Shown here piece by piece: positions 8,206-15,883 of a stretch of 64,000 nucleotides of DNA. The stretch is from contig NZ_CABVIY010000007.1 of NCBI RefSeq assembly GCF_902498195.1, forward strand, positions 248,001 to 312,000, given 5' to 3'. The notes under the pieces were generated by a model. The model had not been told where the DNA came from, searched no databases, and saw only the letters and a program-made list of their open reading frames with translations. A program made the position numbers and the translations under genes. Source of the DNA: Pseudomonas fluorescens (GTDB taxonomy: Bacteria; Pseudomonadota; Gammaproteobacteria; Pseudomonadales; Pseudomonadaceae). Every line of letters starts with the position of its first letter. Positions within the stretch are counted from its first letter, which is position 1.

Positions 8206-8939
8206 GCGACCTCTTTATTCACCTCGGGCAATGGCGCCTCTGTAGGGGTATAGACCATCACGTCGAGAACGTCGGAGTGGAACTCGCGCCGATACAGGAC
8301 GAACACCACGCCCGCACTCATCAACATGAACAACCACGGGCTGACGAACCAGGCCAGCATGGTCATGCCGAAGTAATAGGAACGCAGGCCGAAGTTGAAC
8401 TGGTTGGCGGCCATCGAGATGACACGCGCCGCCCGGGCGGCAAAAGCCTTGCGCTCCTGTTCAGACACATGGCGCTCACCGACCATGGGCGCCGAGCCCA
8501 CCAGAATGGCGGCAAAGTTGTACTGACGCATGCACCAGCTGAAGGTAAAGAACGCATAGACGAACACCAGCGCCAGGCACAGCAACTTGATCTCCGACAT
8601 CCCCTGGGAAGCCTGTTGCACCATTGGAATGTCCGCCAGCAGCGACACCGCCCTTTCGGACGCCCCGAGCACCGTGAGAATACCGGCCAGGATAATCAGC
8701 GTGCTGGAGGCGAAGAACGACGCGTTGCGCTCCAGGTTGCCGATCACGCTGGCGTCGGCGATGCGGTTGTCGCGCAGCAGCATGCGGCGCATCCAGTCTT
8801 CTCGGTAAAGATGCAGAACACTGGCCAGACACGCGGTGTCACGGCCCTTCCATGTCGCATAGCGGGTGTAACCGCCCCAGCAGACGACGAACCAGATGGC
8901 GGCAAGGATGTGGATCAGGTTGGCTTGGATGAACGACAT
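8202..8939 (-). CDS. DUF599 family membrane protein
   Basis: A 245-residue integral membrane protein of the DUF599 family, with about four or five predicted membrane helices: an N-terminal one (IHILAAIWFVVCWGGYTRYA), a pair in the middle and a C-terminal one. The RMLLRDNRIADASVIGNLERNASFFASS region between the first helices is the conserved DUF599 signature. Function is unknown. The start at MSFIQANLIHIL is chosen because the longer frame upstream runs through a REP element and is not protein-like. It forms an overlapping pair with the MAPEG gene. Confidence 0.83.
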   Translation of the reverse strand: MSFIQANLIHILAAIWFVVCWGGYTRYATWKGRDTACLASVLHLYREDWMRRMLLRDNRIADASVIGNLERNASFFASSTLIILAGILTVLGASERAVSLLADIPMVQQASQGMSEIKLLCLALVFVYAFFTFSWCMRQYNFAAILVGSAPMVGERHVSEQERKAFAARAARVISMAANQFNFGLRSYYFGMTMLAWFVSPWLFMLMSAGVVFVLYRREFHSDVLDVMVYTPTEAPLPEVNKEVA

Positions 8940-8977
8940 GCAGGTCCTTGTGATGTGTTTGCGATGTACAAAGATCC

Positions 8978-9067
8978 TGTGGGAGCGGGCTTGCTCGCGA
9001 AAGCGGAGTGCCAGGCAACCTCTATGTTGAATGATAAACCGTCTTCGCGAGCAAGCCCGCTCCCACA
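8978..9067. repeat. REP pair (REPIN), type A
   Basis: Inverted copies of TGTGGGAGCGGGCTTGCTCG and its complement with about 42 bases between them, located between the DUF599 gene and the brnQ terminator. Confidence 0.93.
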
Positions 9068-9121
9068 CAGTTAGTGCTTCGACGTTAGTTCAGGGAAAAA
9101 GACACTGCCTCTTGCCCATAA

Positions 9122-9154
9122 AAAATGCCCCGTATCGATTGATACGGGGCATTT
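9122..9154 (-). terminator. Rho-independent terminator after brnQ
   Basis: The perfect stem AAATGCCCCGTATC / GATACGGGGCATTT has a four-base loop and is followed on the minus strand by a T-rich stretch. It lies about 43 bases past the brnQ stop. Confidence 0.88.
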
Positions 9155-9196
9155 CTGTTGTTGCTCAAAGGCCCGCTTGTGACGGGCCTGTGAAAC

Positions 9197-10510
9197 TTAC
9201 GCCAACGCTTCGACACGCTTGCCCAGCAAGCGATCGCAAACCACGGCGACCACCAGCGTCATCACCGAAGGCACCAGCCACGCCAGGCCTTGCTCGCTCA
9301 ATGGCAAGTGGGCCAGTTGCGTCGGCATCCAGTCCGCCAGGCCAGCGCCCTTCAGGGCATCGATCAAGCCGAAGATGAACGACACCAGCATCACCGGACC
9401 GACGATGCGCCCCTGCTCATGCCAGAAGTCCTTACAGAAGCTCAGGGCCACCAGGGCGATGCACGGCGGGTAGATCGCGGTCAGTACCGGGATCGAGAAC
9501 GCAATCAGCTTGGTGAGGCCCAGGTTGGACACCAGCAGGGAAAACGCGGCCAGGATAATCACCAGGGTCTTGTAGGACAGTGGCAGTACACGGCTGAAGT
9601 ACTCGGCGCAGGCGCAGGTCAGACCGACCGCCGTGACCAGGCAGGCCAGGGAAATCAGCACCGCGAGGAACCCGCTGCCCAGCGAACCGAAGGTGTGTTG
9701 CACATAGGCGTGCAACACCGCCGCACCGTTGGTGGCGCCAACGGCCACTTCATGGCTGCCCGAACCGAGGCGGAACAGGCTGATGTATACCAGCGCCAGG
9801 CCCACGCCGGCGATCAGGCCGGCAATGATCGCGTAACGGGTGATCAGCGCCGGCGATTCGACGCCGCGGGAGCGGATCGCGTTGACGATAACAATGCCGA
9901 ACACCAGGGCGCCGAGGGTATCCATGGTCAGGTAACCATTGATGAAACCCTGGGAGAAAGGTGCCGCGACGTATTCAGGCGTGGCCTGGCCAATATCACC
10001 GGCCGGCAAGGCGAATGCCGCGATGCCGAGTACGGCCAGGGCGATGATCTTCAGGGGAGCGAGGAAACGCCCTACGGTATCCAGCAGCCGGCCCGGGTAG
10101 AGCGAGATGAAGAACACCAGCAGGAAATACACCGAGCTATAGAGGAACAGCGCCAGCGGGCTTTCACCGGTCAGCGGTGCAAGACCCACTTCGAAGGACA
10201 CGGTCGCGGTACGCGGCGTGGCAAACAGCGGCCCCACGGCCAGGTAACACGCAGCGGCCAGCAGGCCACCGGCGACTTTGCCGATCGGGCTGCTCAACGC
10301 ATCCATGGCTCCACCGACCTTGGCCAGCGCCACAACGGTGATCACCGGCAGACCCACCGCCGTGACCAGGAAGCCCAGCGCCGCCATCCAGACGTTAGGC
10401 CCGGACTGCAAACCGACGATAGGCGGGAAGATGATGTTGCCGGCCCCGACGAACAGGGCAAACGTCATAAAACCAAGTGCCAGGATGTCCTGACCTTTCA
10501 ACACTTTCAT
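9197..10510 (-). CDS. brnQ: Branched-chain amino acid:cation symporter (BrnQ/BraZ type)
   Basis: A 437-residue polytopic inner-membrane carrier, the exact length I recall for the Pseudomonas BraB/BraZ carriers, which take up leucine, isoleucine and valine with Na+ or H+. The start MKVLKGQDILALGFMTFALF and the next segment FVGAGNIIFPPIVGLQSG are the family signature. About twelve hydrophobic segments run through the protein. The gene stands alone between its own terminator and a 333-base upstream gap. Whether it is the BraB-like or BraZ-like paralogue cannot be decided here. Confidence 0.95.
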   Translation of the reverse strand: MKVLKGQDILALGFMTFALFVGAGNIIFPPIVGLQSGPNVWMAALGFLVTAVGLPVITVVALAKVGGAMDALSSPIGKVAGGLLAAACYLAVGPLFATPRTATVSFEVGLAPLTGESPLALFLYSSVYFLLVFFISLYPGRLLDTVGRFLAPLKIIALAVLGIAAFALPAGDIGQATPEYVAAPFSQGFINGYLTMDTLGALVFGIVIVNAIRSRGVESPALITRYAIIAGLIAGVGLALVYISLFRLGSGSHEVAVGATNGAAVLHAYVQHTFGSLGSGFLAVLISLACLVTAVGLTCACAEYFSRVLPLSYKTLVIILAAFSLLVSNLGLTKLIAFSIPVLTAIYPPCIALVALSFCKDFWHEQGRIVGPVMLVSFIFGLIDALKGAGLADWMPTQLAHLPLSEQGLAWLVPSVMTLVVAVVCDRLLGKRVEALA

Positions 10511-10744
10511 TAAGGAAATACCACACTACTGAATCGGAATTTAGAGAGGGGTTTCCCTTATGGATGAGGGAAATGCAGTCGGTCCGTATGGGACTGACCC
10601 GTTTAGCGCGTAGCTGCCTTGTGGGCGGCGGACGCAAAAATGGCGGCTAGCCTAACGAATTTGTCTGACAAACGCACTGTTAGAGGGCGAACTATCCGAT
10701 CTACGACATTTTCGTGTCGCGTTTATGTATGAGAAGCAGCCACA

Positions 10745-10776
10745 AGCTGCAAGTTTCAAGCTTGAAGCTTGCAGCT
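10745..10776. repeat. AGCTGCAAG/CTTGCAGCT inverted repeat
   Basis: AGCTGCAAG and CTTGCAGCT flank a self-complementary centre containing TTCAAGCTTGAA, making one near-perfect palindrome downstream of sucD. The same sequence family recurs between lpd and sucB at 14547-14608, so it is a dispersed short repeat rather than a unique site. Confidence 0.7.
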
Positions 10777-10787
10777 GCTCCCAAACG

Positions 10788-10815
10788 ACAAAGGCCACCC
10801 GAAGGTGGCCTTTGT
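10788..10815 (-). terminator. Terminator hairpin at the end of the suc operon
   Basis: A perfect 12-base stem ACAAAGGCCACC / GGTGGCCTTTGT with a CGAA loop lies 28 bases past the sucD stop. The T-run after it is weak, but the position fits the end of the sdh-suc transcript. Confidence 0.75.
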
Positions 10816-10843
10816 TTGGTAAAGCGTCAGCTAAGCGCGAGGC

Positions 10844-11725
10844 TTACTTGACAGCCCAACCGGTCAGCTCGGCCAGGGCCTTGCCGATGTCTGCCAGCGA
10901 ACGCACGGTTTTAACGCCTGCGTCTTGCAGCGCAGCGAATTTCTCGTCTGCAGTGCCTTTGCCGCCAGAGATGATTGCGCCAGCATGGCCCATGCGCTTG
11001 CCCGGAGGAGCAGTCACACCAGCGATGTAGGAAACAACCGGCTTGGTCACGTGTGCCTTGATGTAGGCAGCCGCTTCTTCTTCAGCCGAACCGCCGATCT
11101 CACCGATCATGACGATCGCTTCGGTCTTCGGGTCTTCCTGGAACAGCTTCAGGATGTCGATGAAGTTCGAACCCGGGATCGGGTCACCGCCGATGCCGAC
11201 GCAAGTCGACTGACCGAAACCGGCGTCAGTGGTCTGCTTCACAGCTTCGTAGGTCAGGGTGCCGGAACGGGAAACGATACCGACCTTGCCTGGCAAGTGA
11301 ATGTGACCTGGCATGATGCCGATCTTGCATTCGCCTGGAGTGATCACGCCTGGGCAGTTAGGGCCGATCAGGGTAACACCCAGCTCGTCGCACTTAACTT
11401 TAGCGTCCAGCATGTCCAGGGTAGGAATGCCTTCGGTGATGCAGACGATCAGCTTGATGCCGCCGAAAGCAGCTTCCAGGATCGAGTCCTTGCAGAAAGG
11501 AGCCGGAACGTAGATCACGCTGGCGGTGGCGCCAGTGGCAGCTACGGCGTCTTTCACGGTGTTGAACACTGGCAGGCCCAGGTGCTCGGTGCCGCCTTTG
11601 CCTGGAGTTACACCACCAACCATCTTGGTGCCGTACTCGATGGCTTGCTGGGTGTGGAAACTACCTTGCGAACCGGTAATACCCTGGCAGATAACTTTGG
11701 TGTCTTTATTGATCAGGACGCTCAT
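10844..11725 (-). CDS. sucD: Succinate-CoA ligase, alpha subunit
   Basis: SucD is the CoA-binding alpha subunit of succinyl-CoA synthetase, which makes ATP or GTP from succinyl-CoA in the TCA cycle. The 293-residue protein shows MSVLINKDTKVICQGITGSQG, the CoA-binding Rossmann start, and GIGGDPIPGSNFIDIL near the phosphohistidine region; the phosphorylated histidine lies in the later KRMGHAGAII motif. The ATG overlaps the sucC stop by one base (TAATG), giving tight translational coupling of the two subunits. It is the last gene of the sdh-suc cluster and is followed by a hairpin. Confidence 0.98.
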   Translation of the reverse strand: MSVLINKDTKVICQGITGSQGSFHTQQAIEYGTKMVGGVTPGKGGTEHLGLPVFNTVKDAVAATGATASVIYVPAPFCKDSILEAAFGGIKLIVCITEGIPTLDMLDAKVKCDELGVTLIGPNCPGVITPGECKIGIMPGHIHLPGKVGIVSRSGTLTYEAVKQTTDAGFGQSTCVGIGGDPIPGSNFIDILKLFQEDPKTEAIVMIGEIGGSAEEEAAAYIKAHVTKPVVSYIAGVTAPPGKRMGHAGAIISGGKGTADEKFAALQDAGVKTVRSLADIGKALAELTGWAVK

Positions 11726-12891
11726 TATTTGCCCTCCGCAGCTTTGACAACTTGTTGAGCAGCGTCGGTCAGGCTGGTAGCAGCGATGATGTTCAAACCG
11801 CTTTCTGCCAGTACTTTAGCGCCCAGCTCAGCGTTGTTGCCTTCAAGGCGAACAACAACCGGGATTTTCACGCCGACTTCTTTCACTGCACCGATGATGC
11901 CTTCGGCAATCATGTCGCAACGAACGATGCCGCCGAAGATGTTAACCAGTACTGCAGCGACGTTGGTGTCGGACAGAATGATCTTGAACGCTTCGGTAAC
12001 GCGTTCTTTGGTAGCACCGCCGCCCACGTCGAGGAAGTTGGCTGGCTTGCCGCCATGCAGGTTGACGATGTCCATGGTACCCATGGCCAGGCCAGCACCG
12101 TTGACCATGCAACCGATGTTGCCTTCCAGCGCTACGTAGTTCAGTTCGAACTTGGCAGCGTGCGCTTCGCGCGGATCGTCTTGCGACGGATCGTGGAAAG
12201 TCTTCAGCTTAGGCTGACGGTACATGGCGTTGGCGTCGATGTTGATCTTGGCGTCCAGGCAGTGCAGATCGCCGTCAGCCTTGATCACCAGCGGGTTCAC
12301 TTCCAGCAGAGCCAGGTCGTGATCCTTGAACAGCTTGGCCAGACCCACGAAGATCTTGGCGAACTGAGCAACCTGCTTGCCTTCCAGACCCAGCTGGAAT
12401 GCCAGCTCGCGACCCTGGAATGGCTGAGCGCCAACCAGTGGATCGATAGTGGCTTTCAGAATTTTTTCTGGCGTGTCGTGAGCGATTTTCTCGATGTCCA
12501 CGCCACCTTCGGTGGAAGCCATGAACACGATGCGACGGCTCGAACGGTCAACGACAGCGCCCAGGTACAGCTCTTTAGCGATATCAGTGCACGATTCAAC
12601 CAGGATCTTGGTGACTGGCTGACCATTGGCGTCAGTCTGGTAAGTCACCAGACGCTTGCCCAGCCACTGCTGTGCGAAGGCTTTGGCGTCTTCTTTGCTG
12701 CGAACCAGCTTGACGCCGCCCGCTTTACCGCGACCACCGGCGTGGACCTGGGCTTTGACAACCCACTCGCTGCCGCCGATTTTGTCGCAAGCTTCTGCTG
12801 CTGCTTCCGGGGTGTCTACCGCGTAACCGGTGGATACTGGCAGGCCGTACTCAGCGAACAGCTGCTTACCCTGATACTCGTGAAGATTCAT
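11725..12891 (-). CDS. sucC: Succinate-CoA ligase, beta subunit
   Basis: SucC is the nucleotide-binding beta subunit of succinyl-CoA synthetase. The 388-residue protein begins MNLHEYQGKQLFAEYGLPVS, the standard family start, and contains the ATP-grasp motifs VKAQVHAGGRGKAGGVKL and EVNPLVI plus the C-terminal NIFGGIVRCDMIAEGI. An in-frame extension upstream to 12939 was rejected because the family starts at this Met. A gap of about 196 bases separates it from lpd, so there may be a secondary promoter or a processing site. Confidence 0.98.
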   Translation of the reverse strand: MNLHEYQGKQLFAEYGLPVSTGYAVDTPEAAAEACDKIGGSEWVVKAQVHAGGRGKAGGVKLVRSKEDAKAFAQQWLGKRLVTYQTDANGQPVTKILVESCTDIAKELYLGAVVDRSSRRIVFMASTEGGVDIEKIAHDTPEKILKATIDPLVGAQPFQGRELAFQLGLEGKQVAQFAKIFVGLAKLFKDHDLALLEVNPLVIKADGDLHCLDAKINIDANAMYRQPKLKTFHDPSQDDPREAHAAKFELNYVALEGNIGCMVNGAGLAMGTMDIVNLHGGKPANFLDVGGGATKERVTEAFKIILSDTNVAAVLVNIFGGIVRCDMIAEGIIGAVKEVGVKIPVVVRLEGNNAELGAKVLAESGLNIIAATSLTDAAQQVVKAAEGK

Positions 12892-13087
12892 GCTTATTAC
12901 CGTCTTCGTTAGGTACTGCGCATTCGGTGCTGCACTCATTCAAGTGCCGCACCACCTGTGACTGCTGCTTGCATAGCCTTTCCGGACAACCGGTGCAGCT
13001 ATGCAAGGCTGCGTCCAGCGGATATTCCGCGGTGAGTCTTGCACGCAAGGCTCACGACGGGCCATTCCGCCGTGGTTTCTTATTGTC

Positions 13088-14524
13088 TTAACGCTTCTTG
13101 CGGTTGGCGATGTGGATGGCGCCGCCATTCACTGCCAAAGCAGCTTCGTGCAAGGCTTCGGACAGGGTCGGATGGGAGAAAACCATCATGCCCAGATCTT
13201 CAGCGCTGGTGCCGAATTCCATACCGATCGCGCCCTGCTGAACCAGTTCTGCAGCGCTTGGGCCAATCACGTGGACGCCCAATACGCGGTCTGTCTTGGC
13301 ATCTGCGATGACCTTGACGAAACCGCCGGTATCGTTGGCAGCCATGGCACGGCCAGAGGCTGCGAACGGGAAGGTGCCGACGTTAACGTCTACGCCTTCA
13401 GCTTTCAAGGCCTGCTCGGTTTTACCGACCCACGCGATTTCCGGGTGAGTATAAATAACCGAAGGGATCAGGTCATAGTTCATCTGGGCCTTGTGGCCCT
13501 TGATGCGCTCGACAACCATGATGCCTTCTTCCGACGCCTTGTGCGCCAGCATCATGCCGCGAACCACGTCACCGATGGCGTAGACGCCCGGTACGGTGGT
13601 GGCGCAGTGATCGTCAACGTGCACGAAACCGCGCTCGTCGAGGGTCACGCCACAGTCGGCAGCCAGCAGATCAGTGGTCACCGGACGGCGACCAACGGCT
13701 ACGATCAGCTTGTCGAAGGTAATGTTCTGTTCGCCGTTGGCATCGGTGTAGTTCACAACGACTTCGTCGCCGTTCACTTTGGAACCGGTCACGCGAGCGC
13801 CCAGCTTGATGTCCAGGCCCTGCTTGGTCAGGGTTTTCAGCGCTTCCTTGGAAACGGCTGCGTCAGCGGCCATCAGGAAAGTGTCCAGGGCTTCCAGGAC
13901 AGTCACTTCTGCACCCAGACGGGACCAGACCGACCCCAGTTCCAGACCGATCACGCCAGCGCCGATCACGCCCAGACGTTTAGGTACGGATTGGAATTCC
14001 AGGGCGCCGGTGGAGTCGACGATGACATTCTGGTCGACCGGAGCCGGTGGAATGTCGATCGGACGCGAACCTGGGGCCAGGATGACGTTTTCGGCTTCGA
14101 TGATTTCAACCGAACCGTCAGGCTTGGTGACTTCGACTTTCTTGCCAGCCAGCAGTTTGCCGTGGCCCTGGATCGAAGTGACGCCGTTGGCCTTGAACAG
14201 GGTCGCAACGCCGGAGGTCAGACCTTTGACGATGTTGGCCTTGCGGCCGACCATCGCTGGCACGTCCATGGTCACGCCAGCGTGGTTGATACCGTGGATC
14301 GCGAAGCCGTCCTGCGCTTCGTGGAATTTCCACGAGCTGTCCAGCAGGGCCTTGGACGGAATGCAGCCGACGTTCAGGCAGGTACCGCCCAGCGCCAGTT
14401 TGCCTTCCTTGTCGGTGTACTTCTCGATGCAGGCAGTGGTGAGACCCAGCTGGGCGGCCTTGATGGCAGCCACGTAGCCGCCAGGGCCCGCACCGATCAC
14501 TACTACGTCAAATTTCTGCGACAT
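13088..14524 (-). CDS. lpd: Dihydrolipoyl dehydrogenase (E3) of the 2-oxoglutarate dehydrogenase complex
   Basis: The E3 flavoprotein reoxidises dihydrolipoamide with NAD+. The 478-residue protein has the FAD-binding GAGPGGYVAAIKAAQ start, the redox-active disulfide in GGTCLNVGCIPSKAL (Cys49 and Cys54), the NAD-binding GAGVIGLELGSVWSRLG, and the C-terminal HPTLSEALHEAAL with the His-Glu active-site base. Pseudomonads carry several lipoamide dehydrogenases; the copy inside the suc operon is the one (often named lpdG) serving the 2-oxoglutarate, pyruvate and glycine systems. Position between sucB and sucC supports this. Confidence 0.97.
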   Translation of the reverse strand: MSQKFDVVVIGAGPGGYVAAIKAAQLGLTTACIEKYTDKEGKLALGGTCLNVGCIPSKALLDSSWKFHEAQDGFAIHGINHAGVTMDVPAMVGRKANIVKGLTSGVATLFKANGVTSIQGHGKLLAGKKVEVTKPDGSVEIIEAENVILAPGSRPIDIPPAPVDQNVIVDSTGALEFQSVPKRLGVIGAGVIGLELGSVWSRLGAEVTVLEALDTFLMAADAAVSKEALKTLTKQGLDIKLGARVTGSKVNGDEVVVNYTDANGEQNITFDKLIVAVGRRPVTTDLLAADCGVTLDERGFVHVDDHCATTVPGVYAIGDVVRGMMLAHKASEEGIMVVERIKGHKAQMNYDLIPSVIYTHPEIAWVGKTEQALKAEGVDVNVGTFPFAASGRAMAANDTGGFVKVIADAKTDRVLGVHVIGPSAAELVQQGAIGMEFGTSAEDLGMMVFSHPTLSEALHEAALAVNGGAIHIANRKKR

Positions 14525-14546
14525 TCAAAAAATCCTCTTGAGCGAA

Positions 14547-14608
14547 AAGCTTCAAGCCACAAGCTCCAAGCCAAGCTGCCCTTTCCTGCAGCTTGTCACT
14601 TGAAGCTT
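14547..14608. repeat. AAGCTTCAAG-type inverted repeat between sucB and lpd
   Basis: AAGCTTCAAG...ACAAGCT and AGCTTGT...TTGAAGCTT form interrupted inverted arms inside the sucB-lpd junction. It belongs to the same dispersed family as 10745-10776 and may form a hairpin that tunes expression within the operon. Confidence 0.65.
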
Positions 14609-14621
14609 GTCGCTGCTTCTA

Positions 14622-15842
14622 TCAGATATCCAGCAACAGACGAGCCGGATCTTCCAGCAGGTTCTTGATGGTCACCAGGAAGGTTACAGCTTCTTTGCCA
14701 TCGATCAGGCGGTGATCGTAGGACAGTGCCAGGTACATCATCGGACGGATAACGACCTGGCCGTTGATGGCCATAGGACGCTGGATGATGTTGTGCATGC
14801 CCAGGATGGCCGCTTGCGGCGGGTTGACGATCGGGGTCGACATCATCGAACCGAAAGTACCGCCGTTGGTGATGGTGAACGTACCGCCGGTCATCTCGTC
14901 CATCGACAGTTTGCCGTCACGGGCTTTCTTGCCGAAAGTGGCGATGCCGCCTTCGATTTCAGCCAGGCTCATCAGTTCGGCGTTACGCAGAACCGGTACA
15001 ACCAGGCCGCGGTCGCTGGAAACAGCCACACCGACGTCAGCGTAGCCGTGGTAAACGATGTCAGCACCGTCGATCGACGCGTTGACGGCCGGGAAGCGTT
15101 TCAGCGCTTCGGTGGCCGCCTTGACGAAGAACGACATGAAGCCCAGGCGCACGCCGTTGTGGGACTTCTCGAACAGATCCTTGTACTTCGAACGCAGGGC
15201 CATGACTTCGGTCATGTCGACTTCGTTGAACGTGGTCAGCATCGCCATGTTCGACTGAGCTTCTACCAGGCGCTTGGCCACGGTAGCGCGAACGCGGGTC
15301 ATCGGAACGCGCTTCTCGATGCGATCGCCAGCAGCGAACACCGGAGCAGCAGCGGCAGGTGCAGCGGCCTTGGCAGGCGCGGCAGCCGGAGCGGCTTTCT
15401 TGGCAGCAACGGCTGCAACCACGTCTTCCTTGGTCACGCGACCGCCTTTGCCCGTGCCGGCAACGGAAGCGATGTTGATGCCGTTTTCTTCAGCCAGCTT
15501 GCGAGCAGCCGGTGCAGCAACAGGATCGTCTTCGCCTTCGGCAGCCGGGGCGGCAGCTTGAGCAGCGGCAGCCGGAGCAGCAGCGGCTGGCGCTGCAGCA
15601 GCACCGCCTTCAACGATCGAGCCCAGCACTTCGTCGGACAGAACGGTGTCGCCTTCGCTCTTGACGATAGCGCCCAACACGCCGTCAGCGGTCGCCAACA
15701 CTTCCAGTACGACTTTGTCAGTTTCGATGTCGACGATCAGTTCGTCGCGCTTGACGGCGTCGCCCGGCTGTTTGTGCCAGGTGGCAACGGTGCCATCGGC
15801 AACCGATTCCGGGAAAGTGGGGGCTTTGATTTCGATAGCCAT
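14622..15842 (-). CDS. sucB: 2-oxoglutarate dehydrogenase E2, dihydrolipoyllysine-residue succinyltransferase
   Basis: E2 forms the core of the 2-oxoglutarate dehydrogenase complex and transfers the succinyl group to CoA. The 406-residue protein has one lipoyl domain (residues 1-80, lipoylated Lys43 in ETDKVVLEV), an Ala/Pro-rich linker, a short E3-binding domain around residues 110-150 (ARKLAEENGINIASVAGTGK), a second Ala-rich linker, and the catalytic domain ending in SYDHRLIDGKEAV with His377 and Asp381 in the active site. The gene lies 41 bases after sucA. Confidence 0.98.
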   Translation of the reverse strand: MAIEIKAPTFPESVADGTVATWHKQPGDAVKRDELIVDIETDKVVLEVLATADGVLGAIVKSEGDTVLSDEVLGSIVEGGAAAAPAAAAPAAAAQAAAPAAEGEDDPVAAPAARKLAEENGINIASVAGTGKGGRVTKEDVVAAVAAKKAAPAAAPAKAAAPAAAAPVFAAGDRIEKRVPMTRVRATVAKRLVEAQSNMAMLTTFNEVDMTEVMALRSKYKDLFEKSHNGVRLGFMSFFVKAATEALKRFPAVNASIDGADIVYHGYADVGVAVSSDRGLVVPVLRNAELMSLAEIEGGIATFGKKARDGKLSMDEMTGGTFTITNGGTFGSMMSTPIVNPPQAAILGMHNIIQRPMAINGQVVIRPMMYLALSYDHRLIDGKEAVTFLVTIKNLLEDPARLLLDI

Positions 15843-15883
15843 TATCTGTGGTCCTTAAATTCGGTTTCAGGTGCGCGAAGGCG

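Larger units (their letters stand above)
10511..10843. other. Intergenic region between brnQ and sucD
   Basis: This 333-base stretch holds the brnQ upstream region (right of the gene on the minus strand), an AGCTGCAAG inverted repeat and the sucD terminator. A short open frame on the minus strand (10395-10637) overlaps brnQ and has no protein character. No gene or RNA was recognised. Confidence 0.6.
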